Of a stretch of 64,000 nt of DNA, positions 11,802 through 22,354 are shown piece by piece; within the stretch, counting starts at the first letter, position 1; each line of letters begins with the position of its first letter. A program made the position numbers and the translations under genes. Origin of the DNA: Paroedura picta (lineage: Eukaryota; Chordata; Lepidosauria; Squamata; Gekkonidae); assembly GCF_049243985.1 (NCBI RefSeq), contig NC_135377.1, positions 77,270,941 to 77,334,940 of the forward strand. The letters are read 5' to 3'. The notes under the pieces are model-generated. The model did not search any database, was not told where the DNA came from, and saw only the letters and a program-made list of their open reading frames with translations.

Positions 11802-14800
11802 GTGAGTGACTCTCCACTGGTCCTGTTGCCCGCAACCCTCACAGACCCCAACTCTGGGAAGACATTGGGGGTTCGCTGTATAGTGGACTCGGGGTGTACA
11901 AAAACCCTAGTTAGTCCAGTGCTAGCCGAGACTTTGGGGGTGGGGAAGGTGCCGCTTGGGGAGCCCCTGCCCATTACCCAATTAGATGGGAAGTGCGCCC
12001 CAGGAGGAGAGGCCATTGTGAAAACGCTCCCAATGGACTTGGACATTGAAAAGCATTGGGAGCAGATTCAACCCCTGGTAGCGCCCCACTCAGCATTCCC
12101 ATGTGTGTTCGGGTTGGACTGGTTGCGAAAGCACGATCCCACGGTGAAGTGGAAAAAGGGGACAGTTAAGTTTTCGTCGCCTAGCTGCAAGCAGCATGTG
12201 CGGTCCCAATCCATGCAAGGCTGCCAAGCCATGGTCGTGGTGGGGGAGGCTCCGGCGCCGGCTCTTCCAGCGGAGTATCGGGAGTGAGGATGTGTTTGCT
12301 GAGACGGAATGCAACCAACTGCCCCCCCACCGTAAAACAGACTGTGCCATTGAGCTAAAGAAGGGGGAGCCCCTTCCTAAAGCTAAACTGTACTCCATGA
12401 CCCCTAGGGAAATGAAGGAGCTCCGTGAGTTCCTGGACAAGAATTTAGCCAGAGGATTTATCCGGCCAGCTACGTCTCCCCTGGCTGCCCCTGTCCTCTT
12501 TGTGAAGAAGAAAGACGGGTCCTTGTGCCTCTGCACGGACTACAGGGGGCTGAACGCTGTTTCCACCTGCAATGCCTACCCTTTGCCTTTGATAAAAGAC
12601 TTGTGGGGACATCTTTACAAAGCTTGACTTGCGGGAAGCCTATTACAGGGTCCGCATAAAGAAGGGACACGAGTACCTGACTGCTTTCAACACCCCCTTG
12701 GGTCAATTTTAATACCCTATTATGCCGTTCGGCCTCGCCGGCGCTCCGGGCGTGTTCATGAATATGATAAATGAAATTATGCATGATTTATTGTATCAGG
12801 GGGTGTTGGTTTATATTGATGATATTTTGGTGTATTCAGAAGACTTGGGCAAACACGCAAAATTAGTCCGCGAAGTCCTCAGCCGGCTGCGGAAGCACCA
12901 TCTGTTTGCCAAGCTCTCAAAATGTGAATTCCACCGAGACGCGGTGGAGTTTCTGGGTTTCCGGGTTTCAAAGGAAGGGATTGAAATGGATCCAGGCAAA
13001 GTGCGTGACTTGTTGGCATGGGAGCCACCCAAGACTAGGAGGCAGCTCCAAAGCTTCTTAGGATTTGCAAACTTTTATAGAACCTTCATTCCCAATTTTG
13101 CCAAAGTGGCGTTACCACTTACTGACTTGTTGAAAACTAAGGAGGGGGGAAAAGTGGCCAGCCGACCGGGCGCCCCGCTCCAGTGGACCCCCTTGTGTCA
13201 GGAGGCTTTTGAAAGTCTAAAGCTCCTTTTTACATCCGAACCAGTGTTGGCCCATGCTGACCCCAATAAGCAATTTACTGTGCAAGTAGATTCTTCGGAT
13301 GTAGCAATGGGGGCCGTGATCTTACAAGAAGGGGAGGATGGGAAATTGCACCCCTTAGCCTATTTGTCAAAAAAATTCTCGGGGGCCGAACGGAACTGGG
13401 CAATTTGGGAAAAAGAGGCAGCCGCAGTAAAACTGGCTCTGGCAACTTGGCGGCATTGGTTGGAGGGATCTGCCGTTCCGTTTGTGGTTTGGACGGACCA
13501 TAAAAATCTCCAAGCTCTCAAGCAGCCCCGTTCACTCTCCGCTAAACAAATGCGGTGGGCGGAGTTTTTCTCCCGTTTCAACTTTACTCTTAAGCATCTG
13601 CCGGGCAAAATGAACTTTTTGGCGGACACCCTTTCTCGCTTGCCGCAGTACAACAGCAAACGTGACCCATTGGTGGATACAGTTTTCACCCCCGCCCAAT
13701 TGGGCATGGCCGCAGTAACATGCAGTCAAACAAAAAAAGGAAACCCGATTCCTGGTGGGTGGGTTCAGAAGGAGGTGTTACAGGACACTGAGTTTGTTTC
13801 CCTCCGCCCAACCCTGGAGGACAAGGGGGGCCTGTTTTTTAAAGGGGACCGTCTTTACGTTCCAGTGGCGGCGCGATCTGACGTTTTGAAACTTAGCCAC
13901 GATGCAAAAACTGCGGGACATTTTGGTTTTGTGAAAACTCTGCATTTAGTCCGGAGACATTATTGGTGGCCAACTTTACGGACTGATGTGGAGAAGTACG
14001 TACAGGGTTGCCCCACCTGCCTGGTTTCCAAACCTCCGGGAGGAAAGAAAAGGGGGCTGCTGCAGCCTTTTCCGACCCCAGACCGCCCCTGGTCCGTTGT
14101 CACCATGGACTTTATTACCGACCTGCCTCCCAGCCAGGGCAAAACGGTGGTTTGGGTGGTGGTGGATGCTTTTTCAAAGCAAGCCCACTTTATTCCTTGT
14201 GCAGGCTTGCCCTCAGCGGCCAAACTGGCCTCTATGTTTGTGGCTCACATAATACGACTACATGGAATTCCTAGACGTTTGCTCACGGATCGGGGCCCCC
14301 AGTTCGTTGCCAAGTTCTGGCGGGAGCTTTTGAGGTTGCTGGGGATAGAGCAAGCCCTGACGTCAGGCTATCACCCGGAGTCCAATGGACAGACTGAACG
14401 GGTGAACCAAATTCTGGAACAGTATCTGCGCTGCTTCATTAATCACCAACAAAATGATTGGGTGTCCCTATTGCCTCTGGCTGAATTTGCTTATAACAAT
14501 GGGGTGCATGCTTCAACTGGAGTGTCTCCTTTTAAGGTGGTATATGGGACAGACTTGATTGCTGCACCCACCTGGGATTTGTGTTCGGTCGAAGCCCCGG
14601 ATGTCACCAAATGGGCAGCAAATCTGGTTGGCCTGATATTATATCTAGCTTGGAGGAGGCCAAACAGGCTTATAAGTCACAAGCTGACAAAAAACGGGCG
14701 CCTGCACCGGCTTGGAAAGTGGGCGACCTTGCCTATTTGTCTACAAAAAACCTACGTTGTCAGCAGCAGTCCAAGAAGTTGAGTCCCAAATTCGTGGGGC

Positions 14801-15162
14801 CCTTTCCCATTGTAAAGTTAATCAATGCGGTGACTGTAGAATTGCGTTTGCCTAAGACTTACAGGAATGTGCACCCGGTTTTTCATTCCATCCTGCTGCG
14901 GCGAGCCCCGGACCCGGATGTATGGCACCCTCCGCTCTCAACGCCTGTGCCTGTTTTCATTGATAAAGACACCCACTACGAGGTCAACCAAATCTTGGAC
15001 TCTCGTGTACACAAGGGCCGTCTGCAGTACTTAGTGGATTGGAAAGATTTCCCTTCAGGAGAACGAGAGTGGGTGGAGGCGGGTAATGTGAAAGCCCCCC
15101 GCCTTCTTCGGGCTTTTCACCGTGCATTTCCTGATTGCCCTCGACCTGTGGATGCCGGCTGA
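11802..15162 (+). mobile_element. Gypsy pol region (PR-RT-RH-IN-chromodomain)
   Basis: Domains in order: protease with VDSGCTKT near 11882; reverse transcriptase at about 12340-13010 with DYRGLNAVS and YIDDILVYS; RNase H at about 13260-13650 (VQVDSSDVAMGAVI, TDHKNLQALK); integrase zinc finger at about 13895-14035 (HDAKTAGHFG, CPTCLVSK); integrase core at about 14090-14560 (TMDFITDLP, LTDRGPQF, YHPESNGQTERVN); C-terminal chromodomain at about 14980-15120 (YEVNQILDSR, LQYLVDWKDFP). A reading frame of 686 residues covers most of RT to integrase. The whole region has a few breaks. Confidence 0.94.
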
Positions 15163-15182
15163 TGTGGGGGAGGGTCCTTTTT

Positions 15183-15194
15183 AGGGTGGAAGAA
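15183..15194 (+). promoter_or_regulatory. Polypurine tract of the Gypsy element
   Basis: AGGGTGGAAGAA lies directly before the 3' LTR, the usual place for plus-strand DNA priming. Confidence 0.7.
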
Positions 15195-15606
15195 TGTCAG
15201 GATCATTAGGATCTCTGCCATAAATTAGCCTGGGTGCTTCCATGACAGTTATATTGCTTGGTGCCTGGTAGTTTCAGGTCCTGTATTCATGCTTGTTAGT
15301 TAGAGGGAAATATATGTTTTGGGTAACTCCTATCTTGTGTTGAGGCCTCTCGGCTGGGGCCAGTTTTGTTATCACCCGGCCAAGGTCATGTGAATGTTCT
15401 GTTGTTTTTAATTGCCTGTGTCTTCTCCCTCCTGCCCCCCTCCCTTGGGAACTTTCAAGTTTTGGGCGGGAGAAAATGTATTGAAAAGAAGAAGCAAATC
15501 TGTTTAGCCTCAGATTTGTCTTCGCCAGTCTGGATGTTCGTAGTACTTCTCAATAAAGCTTTCTTATGATTAAGAAGCTAGTTGTGAGTTCTTTCAACGT
15601 CTGACA
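15195..15606 (+). repeat. 3' LTR of the Gypsy element
   Basis: 412 bp, nearly identical to 9582-9992, with the same TG...CA ends, TATA-like motif and AATAAA. It is followed by the target duplication CTCTT. Confidence 0.94.
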
Positions 15607-15611
15607 CTCTT

Positions 15612-15778
15612 GCCTGTTGGTCAGTATTAAGTCCAGTATGGCTGAACCTCTTGTGGGTTCATCTACCATTTGATAAATGAAATTTTCAGCCAGGCAGGTC
15701 AGAAAGTTGCATGACTGAGGACGCTTCGCAGAGTTTGTTTCCCAGGACACATCTGGGAAATTGAAGTCACCCATGATG
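15612..15778 (-). mobile_element. CR1 endonuclease fragment (right side of LTR insertion)
   Basis: The continuation of the 7325-9581 CR1. The minus strand reads MGDFNFPDVSWE, a conserved apurinic-endonuclease-like block, then [20 protein letters not shown] and [11 protein letters not shown]. The CR1 copy is 5'-truncated at 15778, where an unrelated repeat begins. Confidence 0.9.
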
Positions 15779-15918
15779 ACGTCTGACTGGTGAATTAGTC
15801 ACCAGGTTTAGGAGTCTGTAATCTGTGCTTTACGAAGTCTATTCTTTCTGTAATTCATTGCTGTTCTGATTTTGGTAAATGTCCAGAGGGTGTCCTCTAT
15901 AAAGTTTTCCAGACTTGG
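15779..15918 (-). repeat. Unclassified repeat, inverted copy at 22030-22160
   Basis: The reverse complement of this stretch closely matches about 22030-22160 (for example CTCTGGACATTTACCAAAAT and GGTGACTAATTCACCAGTCA). No coding potential or known family was recognised. Confidence 0.6.
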
Positions 15919-16212
15919 AGGGGGATCAATTGTTCTGTCGAGTCAGTCCAGTTAATTAGTTCCTGCTGTGAAGAGTTTAACAGCTTCTGTGTCAGCTTCT
16001 GTGTTTGTGTCTGTTTTGCCTTCTCCAAGGCAAACATGACACCCACTGAGCCTCAAGGGGAAGAGCATTTTATAGGTGAGCTACCAAATATACCAAGTAC
16101 ACCTTCAGCTAATAAACTGCTAAGTGTTTTAAATGTGTGTGTGTGTGTGTATAATGATTAATGATTTTATTGTTTTTTTAAATTGTGTAAGATGCCCTGA
16201 TCATTTGGGAAA
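15919..16212. other. No gene; short (GT)n tract
   Basis: Unassigned sequence with a short TGTGTGTG tract at about 16134-16151. Nothing else was identified. Confidence 0.4.
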
Positions 16213-16446
16213 GGGCAACATCTTTAAACAGCCCGGCGGCGCAGAGCGCTGCGGACTGAATAAAAGAGTAAGGGCTGTCTGGGAGGAGTTAGGGCGAGCC
16301 CTGTCCGGGATAAAAACTCGGAGTGGCCAATCAGGAGCCGCGAAGCGGGAGGGTGAGGGGAGGGTGGGAGGGGGGGCGGGAGCCGGCCCTCTCTCGCCCC
16401 CCCATTGAAAAGATGAATTAAAATGGACTTTAATTCTAGTACAAGT
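16213..16446 (+). repeat. GC-rich hairpin repeat family, copy 1
   Basis: Contains ATCTTTAAACAGCCCGGCGGCG, the block GACTGAATAAAAGAGTAAGG, GGGATAAAAACTCGGAG, and CCAATCAGGAGCCGCGAAGC, which is half of the stem-loop found complete in other copies. It ends in AAAATGGACTTTAATTCTAG. A second copy follows in tandem, and relatives occur at 51.7-52.0 kb, 54.1-54.3 kb and 57.5-57.7 kb. Confidence 0.65.
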
Positions 16447-16785
16447 ATAAAAATCTTTAAACCGTCCCGCGGCGTGGGGCACCGCGGACTAAATAAAAGA
16501 GTAAGGGCTGTCGGGGAGGAGTTAGGGCGGGCCCTGTCCGGGATAAAAACTCGGAGGGGCCAATCAGGAGCCGTGAAGCCAATCAGGAGCCGCAGCGAGG
16601 CCGCTCCCAGGGGCGATAGAACGCCGTTCGGGACTTCGGGGAGGGTGTGTGGGGGGTGGGAGTCGGCCTTCTCTCGCCCCCGGGAGCAGCCTCACTGCGG
16701 TGATGCCGCTCCTGGGGCCGAGAGAAGACCGGCTCCTAGCGCCCATTTTATTGCAGAATAAAATGGTCTTTATTTCTAGTAATAA
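16447..16785 (+). repeat. GC-rich hairpin repeat family, copy 2
   Basis: Starts AATCTTTAAACCGTCCCGCGG, repeats the GACTAAATAAAAGAGTAAGG and GGGATAAAAACTCGGAG blocks, then carries the CCAATCAGGAGCCG block twice. It ends in AAAATGGTCTTTATTTCTAG like copy 1. Head-to-tail with copy 1; no open frame of note. Confidence 0.65.
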
Positions 16786-17402
16786 TAATAAAATAAGAAT
16801 TTTTGCCATCAGGGCTTGTCTAAAAATGTTACTCCATTATATTTATGCATTTCAGATCTAGTACTTCAGTTTGGTCATTTAATTAAAAGGGATTTTGTTC
16901 AAGGTTCAATATTTTAAATTATAGTTTTGTTTTTAATACTCAATCTGAATGCACTTCACAAAGCAATCCGTATCTGTCTGGTATTTGTTCAGAAAAAACA
17001 GAGAGTGAGAGAGTTTGCAGAATACTTTTGCTGCTCATCCCCTCCCTCCTCCGCCGAACTAAATCCAGGGCACCTGAACCTTTTAAATCCATTTTTATAA
17101 TGGCTCAATAAGTCAGCATCTGATTGATGGCTACTTCTGAACAAAACTTGAAACAGATGGTCTCATCTGTGCCAGGCAGCCTCCACCCAATGCAATTGCC
17201 TCCCCAGTGTCTCAAGTTGGGAAGCAGAGAAAAAAGCCAATAGATTTTGAAGTGGCAGGAGTAACTTACTGAGCTTTTAGACAGAGGCCTTTTCAATGGA
17301 TCTGTACTGGCAACAACAATTCATTAGTTTCTGAAAAGTCTCTTGAAGATGTCATATTTCAGTAGGAGGCCAAGGTTCCCTTACATAGAGCTGATTTAAC
17401 TT
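16786..17402. other. No gene or recognisable element
   Basis: AT-rich unassigned sequence. The short frame at 17105-17296 (minus) has no recognisable similarity. Confidence 0.4.
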
Positions 17403-18085
17403 CATAGAATCATAGAATCATAGAGTTGGAAGGGGCCATACAGGCCATCTAGTCCAACTCCCTGCTCAACATAGGATCAGCCATAAGCATTCTAAAGCAC
17501 CCAAGAAAAGTGTGTATCCAACCTTTGCTTGAAGACTGCCAGTGAGGGGGAGCTCACCACCTCCTTAGGCAGGCTATTCCACTGCTGAACTACTCTTGAC
17601 TGTGAAAATGTTTTTCCTGATATCTAGCCTATATCGTTGTACTTGAAATTTAAACCCATTACTGCGTGTCCTCTCCTCTGCAGCCAACAGAAACAGCATC
17701 CTGCCCTCCTCCAAGTGACAACCTTTCAAATACTTAAAGAGGGCTATCATGTCCCCTCTCAACCTCCTTTTCTCCAGGCTGAACATTCCCAAGTCCCTCA
17801 ACCTATCTTCATAGGGCTTGGTCCCTTGGCCCCAGATCATCCTTGTCACTCTCCTCTGTACCCTTTCAATTTTATCGATGTTCTTCTTGAAGTGAGGCCT
17901 CCAGAACTGCACACCTGTACTCCAGGGCCTAGTCTGCACACAATAGATAATGCACTTTCAATGTGCTTTGGCAGCTGGAAAATCTACTTCTAAAGTGCAT
18001 TGAAACTGCATTATCTATTGTGTGCAGACTAGGCCCAGGTGTGCTCTGACCAGTGCCATGTACAATGGGACTATGACATCTTGTG
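17403..18085 (-). mobile_element. CR1 3' end with nested palindromic MITE
   Basis: Antisense CR1 3' UTR and RT C-terminus (RVQRRVTRMIWGQGTKPYEDRL). It is interrupted at 17927-18034 by a 108-bp foldback element. The whole block, including the MITE and about 90 bp of non-CR1 sequence beyond it, recurs in inverted orientation at 34694-35460. Confidence 0.88.
17922..18039. mobile_element. 108-bp palindromic MITE with 5-bp target duplication
   Basis: The element 17927-18034 starts GCCTAGTCTGCACACAATAG and ends with the reverse complement. It is flanked by CCAGG on both sides (17922-17926 and 18035-18039). It contains two arms with the TTTCAATG and CATTGAAA words. Family uncertain. The same insertion in the same CR1 position is present at 34839-34946. 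Confidence 0.8.
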
Positions 18086-18089
18086 ATTT

Positions 18090-18436
18090 TGATGGGTATG
18101 AGAGCTTATGCCTAATTGGCTATTGTTTTGCCCTTCATTAAGGGCAGTGAGGGACCAGACTATCCTAAATAATTAAAAAGTACCGGGCCGAGTACCGAGC
18201 CCTGAGGTACCCCGCTACTCACCTCTCTCCAGTCTGATGAAACACCATTGACAACAACTCTTTGAGTTCGGTTCTCTAACCAATTCCCTATCCACCTAAC
18301 TATCTGAAAATCCAGATTGCAGTCCTTCAACTTATCCATAAGAACATCATGGGGAACCTTGTCAAAAGATTTACTAAAATCCAAGTAAACGACATCAACC
18401 GAATTTCCACGATCCAGCAAACCTGTTACTTGGTCA
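18090..18436 (-). mobile_element. Rearranged CR1 fragment (RT core)
   Basis: About 18090-18177 is a stretch shared with 34694-34785. Its last part, GACCAGACTATCCTAAATAA, also occurs (inverted) in the CR1 endonuclease piece at 35548-35572. At 18178 CR1 RT resumes antisense ([39 protein letters not shown]). The copy is thus internally deleted or template-switched. It ends near 18436 in the flank shared with 1741-1792. Confidence 0.75.
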
Positions 18437-18848
18437 AACCTGTTACTTCCTGGGCTAGCTGAAGTCCAGGCCCCCTGGGAGAAGAGCTACCTTCTCCCTA
18501 AACCAGTTGTGGCCTGGGATGTGGTCTCCATAGTTCCCCTGCCATCAAGAAAAATACTAGCCAGCATGTTGCCTTCTCTTGGCTGAGGCAGCCTGCCTGC
18601 CCCTTCAGTTCCCTTACATTCTGGGAAGCTGCCAGCAGGGCCCTTCCTATTCTTGAGCCAGGGCTCAGCTGCCCAATTCCGTGGTTCCCTGGCCTCCATC
18701 TCCTGGGGGGCAGTGCAAGCCTTCCACACCCCGCCTGGCCTTTCATCTCCTGGGGGGGAGGAACCTGCAGCATGCTCAGCTGCTCTGGGTCACAGGGCCA
18801 GCTGCAGTGGTGTTTGCCCACCTGCTCCTTGGAGAGAGGGAGGTTGGA
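18437..18848. other. No gene; first 50 bp shared with 1741-1792
   Basis: Apart from the shared junction at 18435-18486, the sequence is moderately GC-rich with no recognised domain. Internal near-repeats occur (CTCCTGGGGGG at about 18700 and 18747). Confidence 0.4.
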
Positions 18849-19112
18849 TCTGAATTCGGTTGATGTCGTTTACTTGGATTTTAGTAAAGCTTTTGATAAG
18901 GTTCCCCATGATGTTCTGATGGATAAATTGAAGGACTGCAATCTGGATTTTCAGATAGTCAGGTGGATAGGGAATTGGTTAGAGAACAGCACTTAAAGAG
19001 TGCGGTTCTCTAACCAATGGTGTTTCAATGGTGTTTCATCAGACTGGAGGGAAGTGAGTAGCGGGGTACTTGTAGCGGGGTACTATATCGTTGTAATTGT
19101 AGTTGTAGTTTA
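18849..19112 (+). mobile_element. CR1 RT fragment, scrambled
   Basis: Plus-strand [20 protein letters not shown] continues to about 18995, after which short CR1 words are repeated and inverted (GTGCGGTTCTCTAACCAA, GTAGCGGGGTACT twice). This is a locally shuffled CR1 piece. Confidence 0.75.
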
Positions 19113-19124
19113 AACTACGAGTAC

Positions 19125-19312
19125 AACGAATTCTATGAGGACATGGTCACTTCCCCCTAGAGTCCCCACCTCCTTCACCTCATCCACCAACTCTTGCCTG
19201 TTGGTCAGTATTAAGTCCAGTATGGCTGAACCTCTTGTGGGTTCATCTACCATTTGATAAATGAAATTGTCAGCCAGGCAGGTCAGAAACTTGTATGACT
19301 GAGGACGCTTTG
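19125..19312 (-). mobile_element. CR1 endonuclease C-terminal fragment
   Basis: The minus strand reads [30 protein letters not shown] and [10 protein letters not shown], matching the 15612-15778 and 9500 segments of the other CR1. It is joined to scrambled CR1 on the left and a plus-strand CR1 of another subfamily on the right. Confidence 0.82.
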
Positions 19313-20233
19313 CAGAGATGATACTAATCTGGGAAATGTAGCAAACACAGTAACAGAATAGAGGATGATTGATAGGCTCAAGAAGTGGGCTAAACTGAAT
19401 AAAATGAAATTCAATAGGGACAAACGTAAAGATTTGCATTTAGGTAGGAAAAAAACAAATAAACCAATATAAGATGGAGGAGTCTTGTCTTGGCAGTAGC
19501 ATGTGCGAAAAGGATCTGAGAGTCTTAGTAGACCATACATTGAACATGAGTCAGCAGTGTGACTCAGTGGCTAAAAAGGCAAATGGGATTTGGGGCTGTA
19601 TCAAACGGAGCATTGTGTCCAGATCCCGAAAGGTGATGGTACTGCTTTATTCTGCTCTGGTTCGGCCTCACTTGGAGTACTGTGTTCAGTTTTGGGCACC
19701 CCAGTTGAAGAGGGATGTTGACAAACTGGGAAGTGTCCAGAGGAGGGCAACAAAGATGGTGAGGGTTTTGGAGACCAAGATGTATGATGAAAGGTTGGGG
19801 GAGCTTGTTCTGTTTAGCCTGGAGAGGAGACGACTGAAAGGGGATCTGATAACCATCTTCAAGTATTTAAAAGGATGCCATATGGAGGATGGAGCAGAAT
19901 TGTTCTCTCTTGCCACAGAGGGACAGACCAGAAGAAATGGCATGAAATTAATTCACAAGAAATTCCATCTAAACATCCGGAAGAAGTTCCTGACAGAGCG
20001 ATTTCTCAGCGGAACAGGCTTCCTTGGGAGGTGGCGGGTTCTCCATCTTTGGAAATTTTTGAAGAGAGACTCAATAGCCATCTGACGGAGAGGCTGATTC
20101 TGTGAAGGTAAGGGGGTTGCGGGTTACAGTAGATGAGCGATTGGGATGTGAGTGTCCTGTATAGTGCAGGGGGTTGGACTAGATGATCCATGATGTCCCT
20201 TCCAACTCTATTATTCTATGATTCTATGATTCT
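19313..20233 (+). mobile_element. CR1 LINE, second subfamily, RT C-terminus and 3' end
   Basis: A plus-strand copy with [14 protein letters not shown], then a 203-residue frame from 19474: MCEKDLRVLVDHTLNMSQQC, ALVRPHLEYCVQFWAPQLKRD, GDLITIFKYLKGCH. It ends in the octamer repeat ATTCTATGATTCTATGATTC at about 20213-20232. The sequence differs clearly from the dominant CR1 of this window. The same subfamily occurs at 57060-57528, and its 3' ends at 56.2 and 56.5 kb. Confidence 0.9.
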
Positions 20234-20795
20234 AACCACTGATGAAAATTCAACATTGAAAATGGCACAAATATAGCGTCTGTTTTGGTTGCTTCATTAA
20301 ACATTAAAATAGTAATAAGAGATTTTGATATTTGATTAAATATATTATTAATGTGTATTGTATAAATATTATACTATATACAGATTTTGATAACCTGGGA
20401 CAGGTTCTCTCTTTTTTCTGTTGGTAGGTTTCTTAAGAACTGCCTGTTTTTTTGTGTTGCATGGTGATGTTTGCCAATTCAATATTGGGAAATTCCTGAA
20501 AATTGGGAGAGTGGACCCTGTTTGGGGAGGGATCTTAGAGGGGATAAATGGCAATAAATCCACCATCCAAAGAAGCAATTTTCTCCAGGAGAACGTATCT
20601 CTGTAATTAAGAGATCAATTGATGTGATGCCCCTGTTGATACAGCCCTCTATGCTCCTTCCCACACTATTTCCTCATTCCCTCCTCCTGGAAGCCCCCAC
20701 ATCCTGCCCATTCCCTGCTTCTTTCTCTTTCTCACCCACCAAGCAATCTACTTCAAACTTGCCACTTTTTTTTAGCTATATTTATTATTTGTTTC
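20234..20795. other. No gene; small CR1 scrap
   Basis: AT-rich sequence. Bases 20618-20645 match a CR1 RT word (antisense GTATCAACAGGGGCATCACA). A pyrimidine-rich stretch lies at 20650-20770. No coding domain was recognised. Confidence 0.4.
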
Positions 20796-21335
20796 CCCTT
20801 CAAGGATCGCTGCCTTGTAGTGGCGAAGGGGCTTGCGTAGCTCAGTGAAGCTATGAGCTGTGCCGTGCAGGGCCACGCAAGACAGATAGATCATAGCGGA
20901 GAGCTCTAGCAAAAGGTGATCCACTGGAGAAGGAAATGGCAAATCACTCCAGTATCTCTTCCATGAAACCCCAATGGACCCAAAAGGCAAAACGATATGA
21001 CACCGGAAGATGAGCCCCTCAGGTCGGAAGCTGTCCAATATACTACTGGGGATGTGCAGACGGCTAGTACGAGTAACACGAGAATGAACGAAGGGACTGG
21101 GCCAAAGCCAAAAGGACTCTCAGTTGTGGAAGTAACTGGTGGTGAAAATACCGTCCAATGCTTTGGAACATCAGATCCATGAATCAAGGCAAGCTGGACG
21201 TGGTCAAACAAGAGATGACAAGACTGAACATCGACAGTTTAGGAATCAGTGAACTAAAATGGATAGGAATGGGTGAATTTAATTCAGATGACCATCAGGT
21301 GTACTATCGTGGGCAAGAATCTCTCGTAATCAATA

Positions 21336-21458
21336 AATGAGTAGTTTAATCTAGTTGCACCAAAAGATTTATGTTTTGGAAGTAGTTATATGAATTCAAT
21401 TGCTAAGAAATTAATATGTGATTACAATGTAACAAATAAAATTTTCTTTTTTTAAAAA
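21336..21458. other. Non-BovB filler within the BovB copy
   Basis: AT-rich sequence replacing most of the endonuclease domain, ending in a T-run and AAAAAGG. It may be an insertion combined with a deletion. No family was recognised. Confidence 0.4.
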
Positions 21459-21969
21459 GGTGCAAAATTATACAAGAGAACTATATAAAAGCGAGTTTAA
21501 CATCCCTGATAAACACAATGGTGTAGTTACTGACCTGGAGTCAGAAATCCTGGAATGAGAAGTCAAATGGGTCTTAGAAAGTCTGAGCAACTTTAAAGCT
21601 AGTGGAGGTGAGAGCATTCCAGTTGAACTCTTTAAAATCTTAAAAGATTATGCAGTAAAAGTGCTACACTCAATATGCCAGCATATTTGGAAAACTCAGC
21701 AGTGGCCACAGGATTGGAAAAGGTCAGTTTACATTCCAATCGCAAAGAAGGGCAATGCCAAAGTATGTTCATACTACCGCACCATTGCACTCATTTCTCA
21801 TGCTAGCAAAGTTATGCTCAAAATCCTACCAGCTAGGCTCAAGCAATATGTGGACTGAGAATTTCCAGAAGTACAGGTAGGATTTCAAAGAGGCAGAGGA
21901 ACTAGAGATCAAATTGCCAACATATGCTGGATCATGGAGAAAGCTAAGGAGTTCCAGAAGAACCCCACT

Positions 21970-22330
21970 TGGGCTAAGGAGAGCCATAGTTAAGCATGCC
22001 GTATACTGTGAAGAAGAGAAACTGATAATCAAACTGTATAGAGGACATCCTCTGGACATTTACCAAAATCAGAACATCAATGAATTACAGAAAGAATAGA
22101 CTTTGTAAAGCACAGATTACAGACCCCTAAACCTGGTGACTAATTCACCAGTCAGACGTGAATATAGCGTACCAACTATTCTAGTAGCAGACTTATTAAA
22201 TGTTACACCTACAGTCAATACAACAAGTTGAAAAGATGCTGACCTCACTCCCAATGGAATGAACTGGAATTCTACAAATACAGAAGATAACACAATGCAC
22301 AAGATAAGCCCAACAAACATCTGCATCCTT
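21970..22330. repeat. Unclassified insertion in BovB RT; shares repeat with 15779-15918
   Basis: The BovB RT frame stops near KEFQKN and resumes at about 22335 with FDCV. The segment between contains the repeat whose inverted copy is at 15779-15918. No domains or clear termini were found. Confidence 0.5.
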
Positions 22331-22354
22331 TTAGATCTTAAAGGAGATTTGATT

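Larger units (their letters stand above)
9582..15606 (+). mobile_element. Ty3/Gypsy LTR element (chromodomain type), near full length
   Basis: A 6,025-bp LTR retrotransposon inserted in an antisense CR1. It is bounded by TG...CA LTRs and the perfect 5-bp target duplication CTCTT (9577-9581 and 15607-15611). In order it holds: 5' LTR, self-primer site, gag with a zinc knuckle, protease, reverse transcriptase with YIDD, RNase H, integrase, an integrase-terminal chromodomain, polypurine tract and 3' LTR. The chromodomain and the self-primer place it with the Tf1/sushi chromoviruses. The two LTRs differ at only about three of some 411 positions, so the insertion is young. The coding part looks broken, with roughly four to six breaks; it has no envelope gene. 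Confidence 0.95.
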
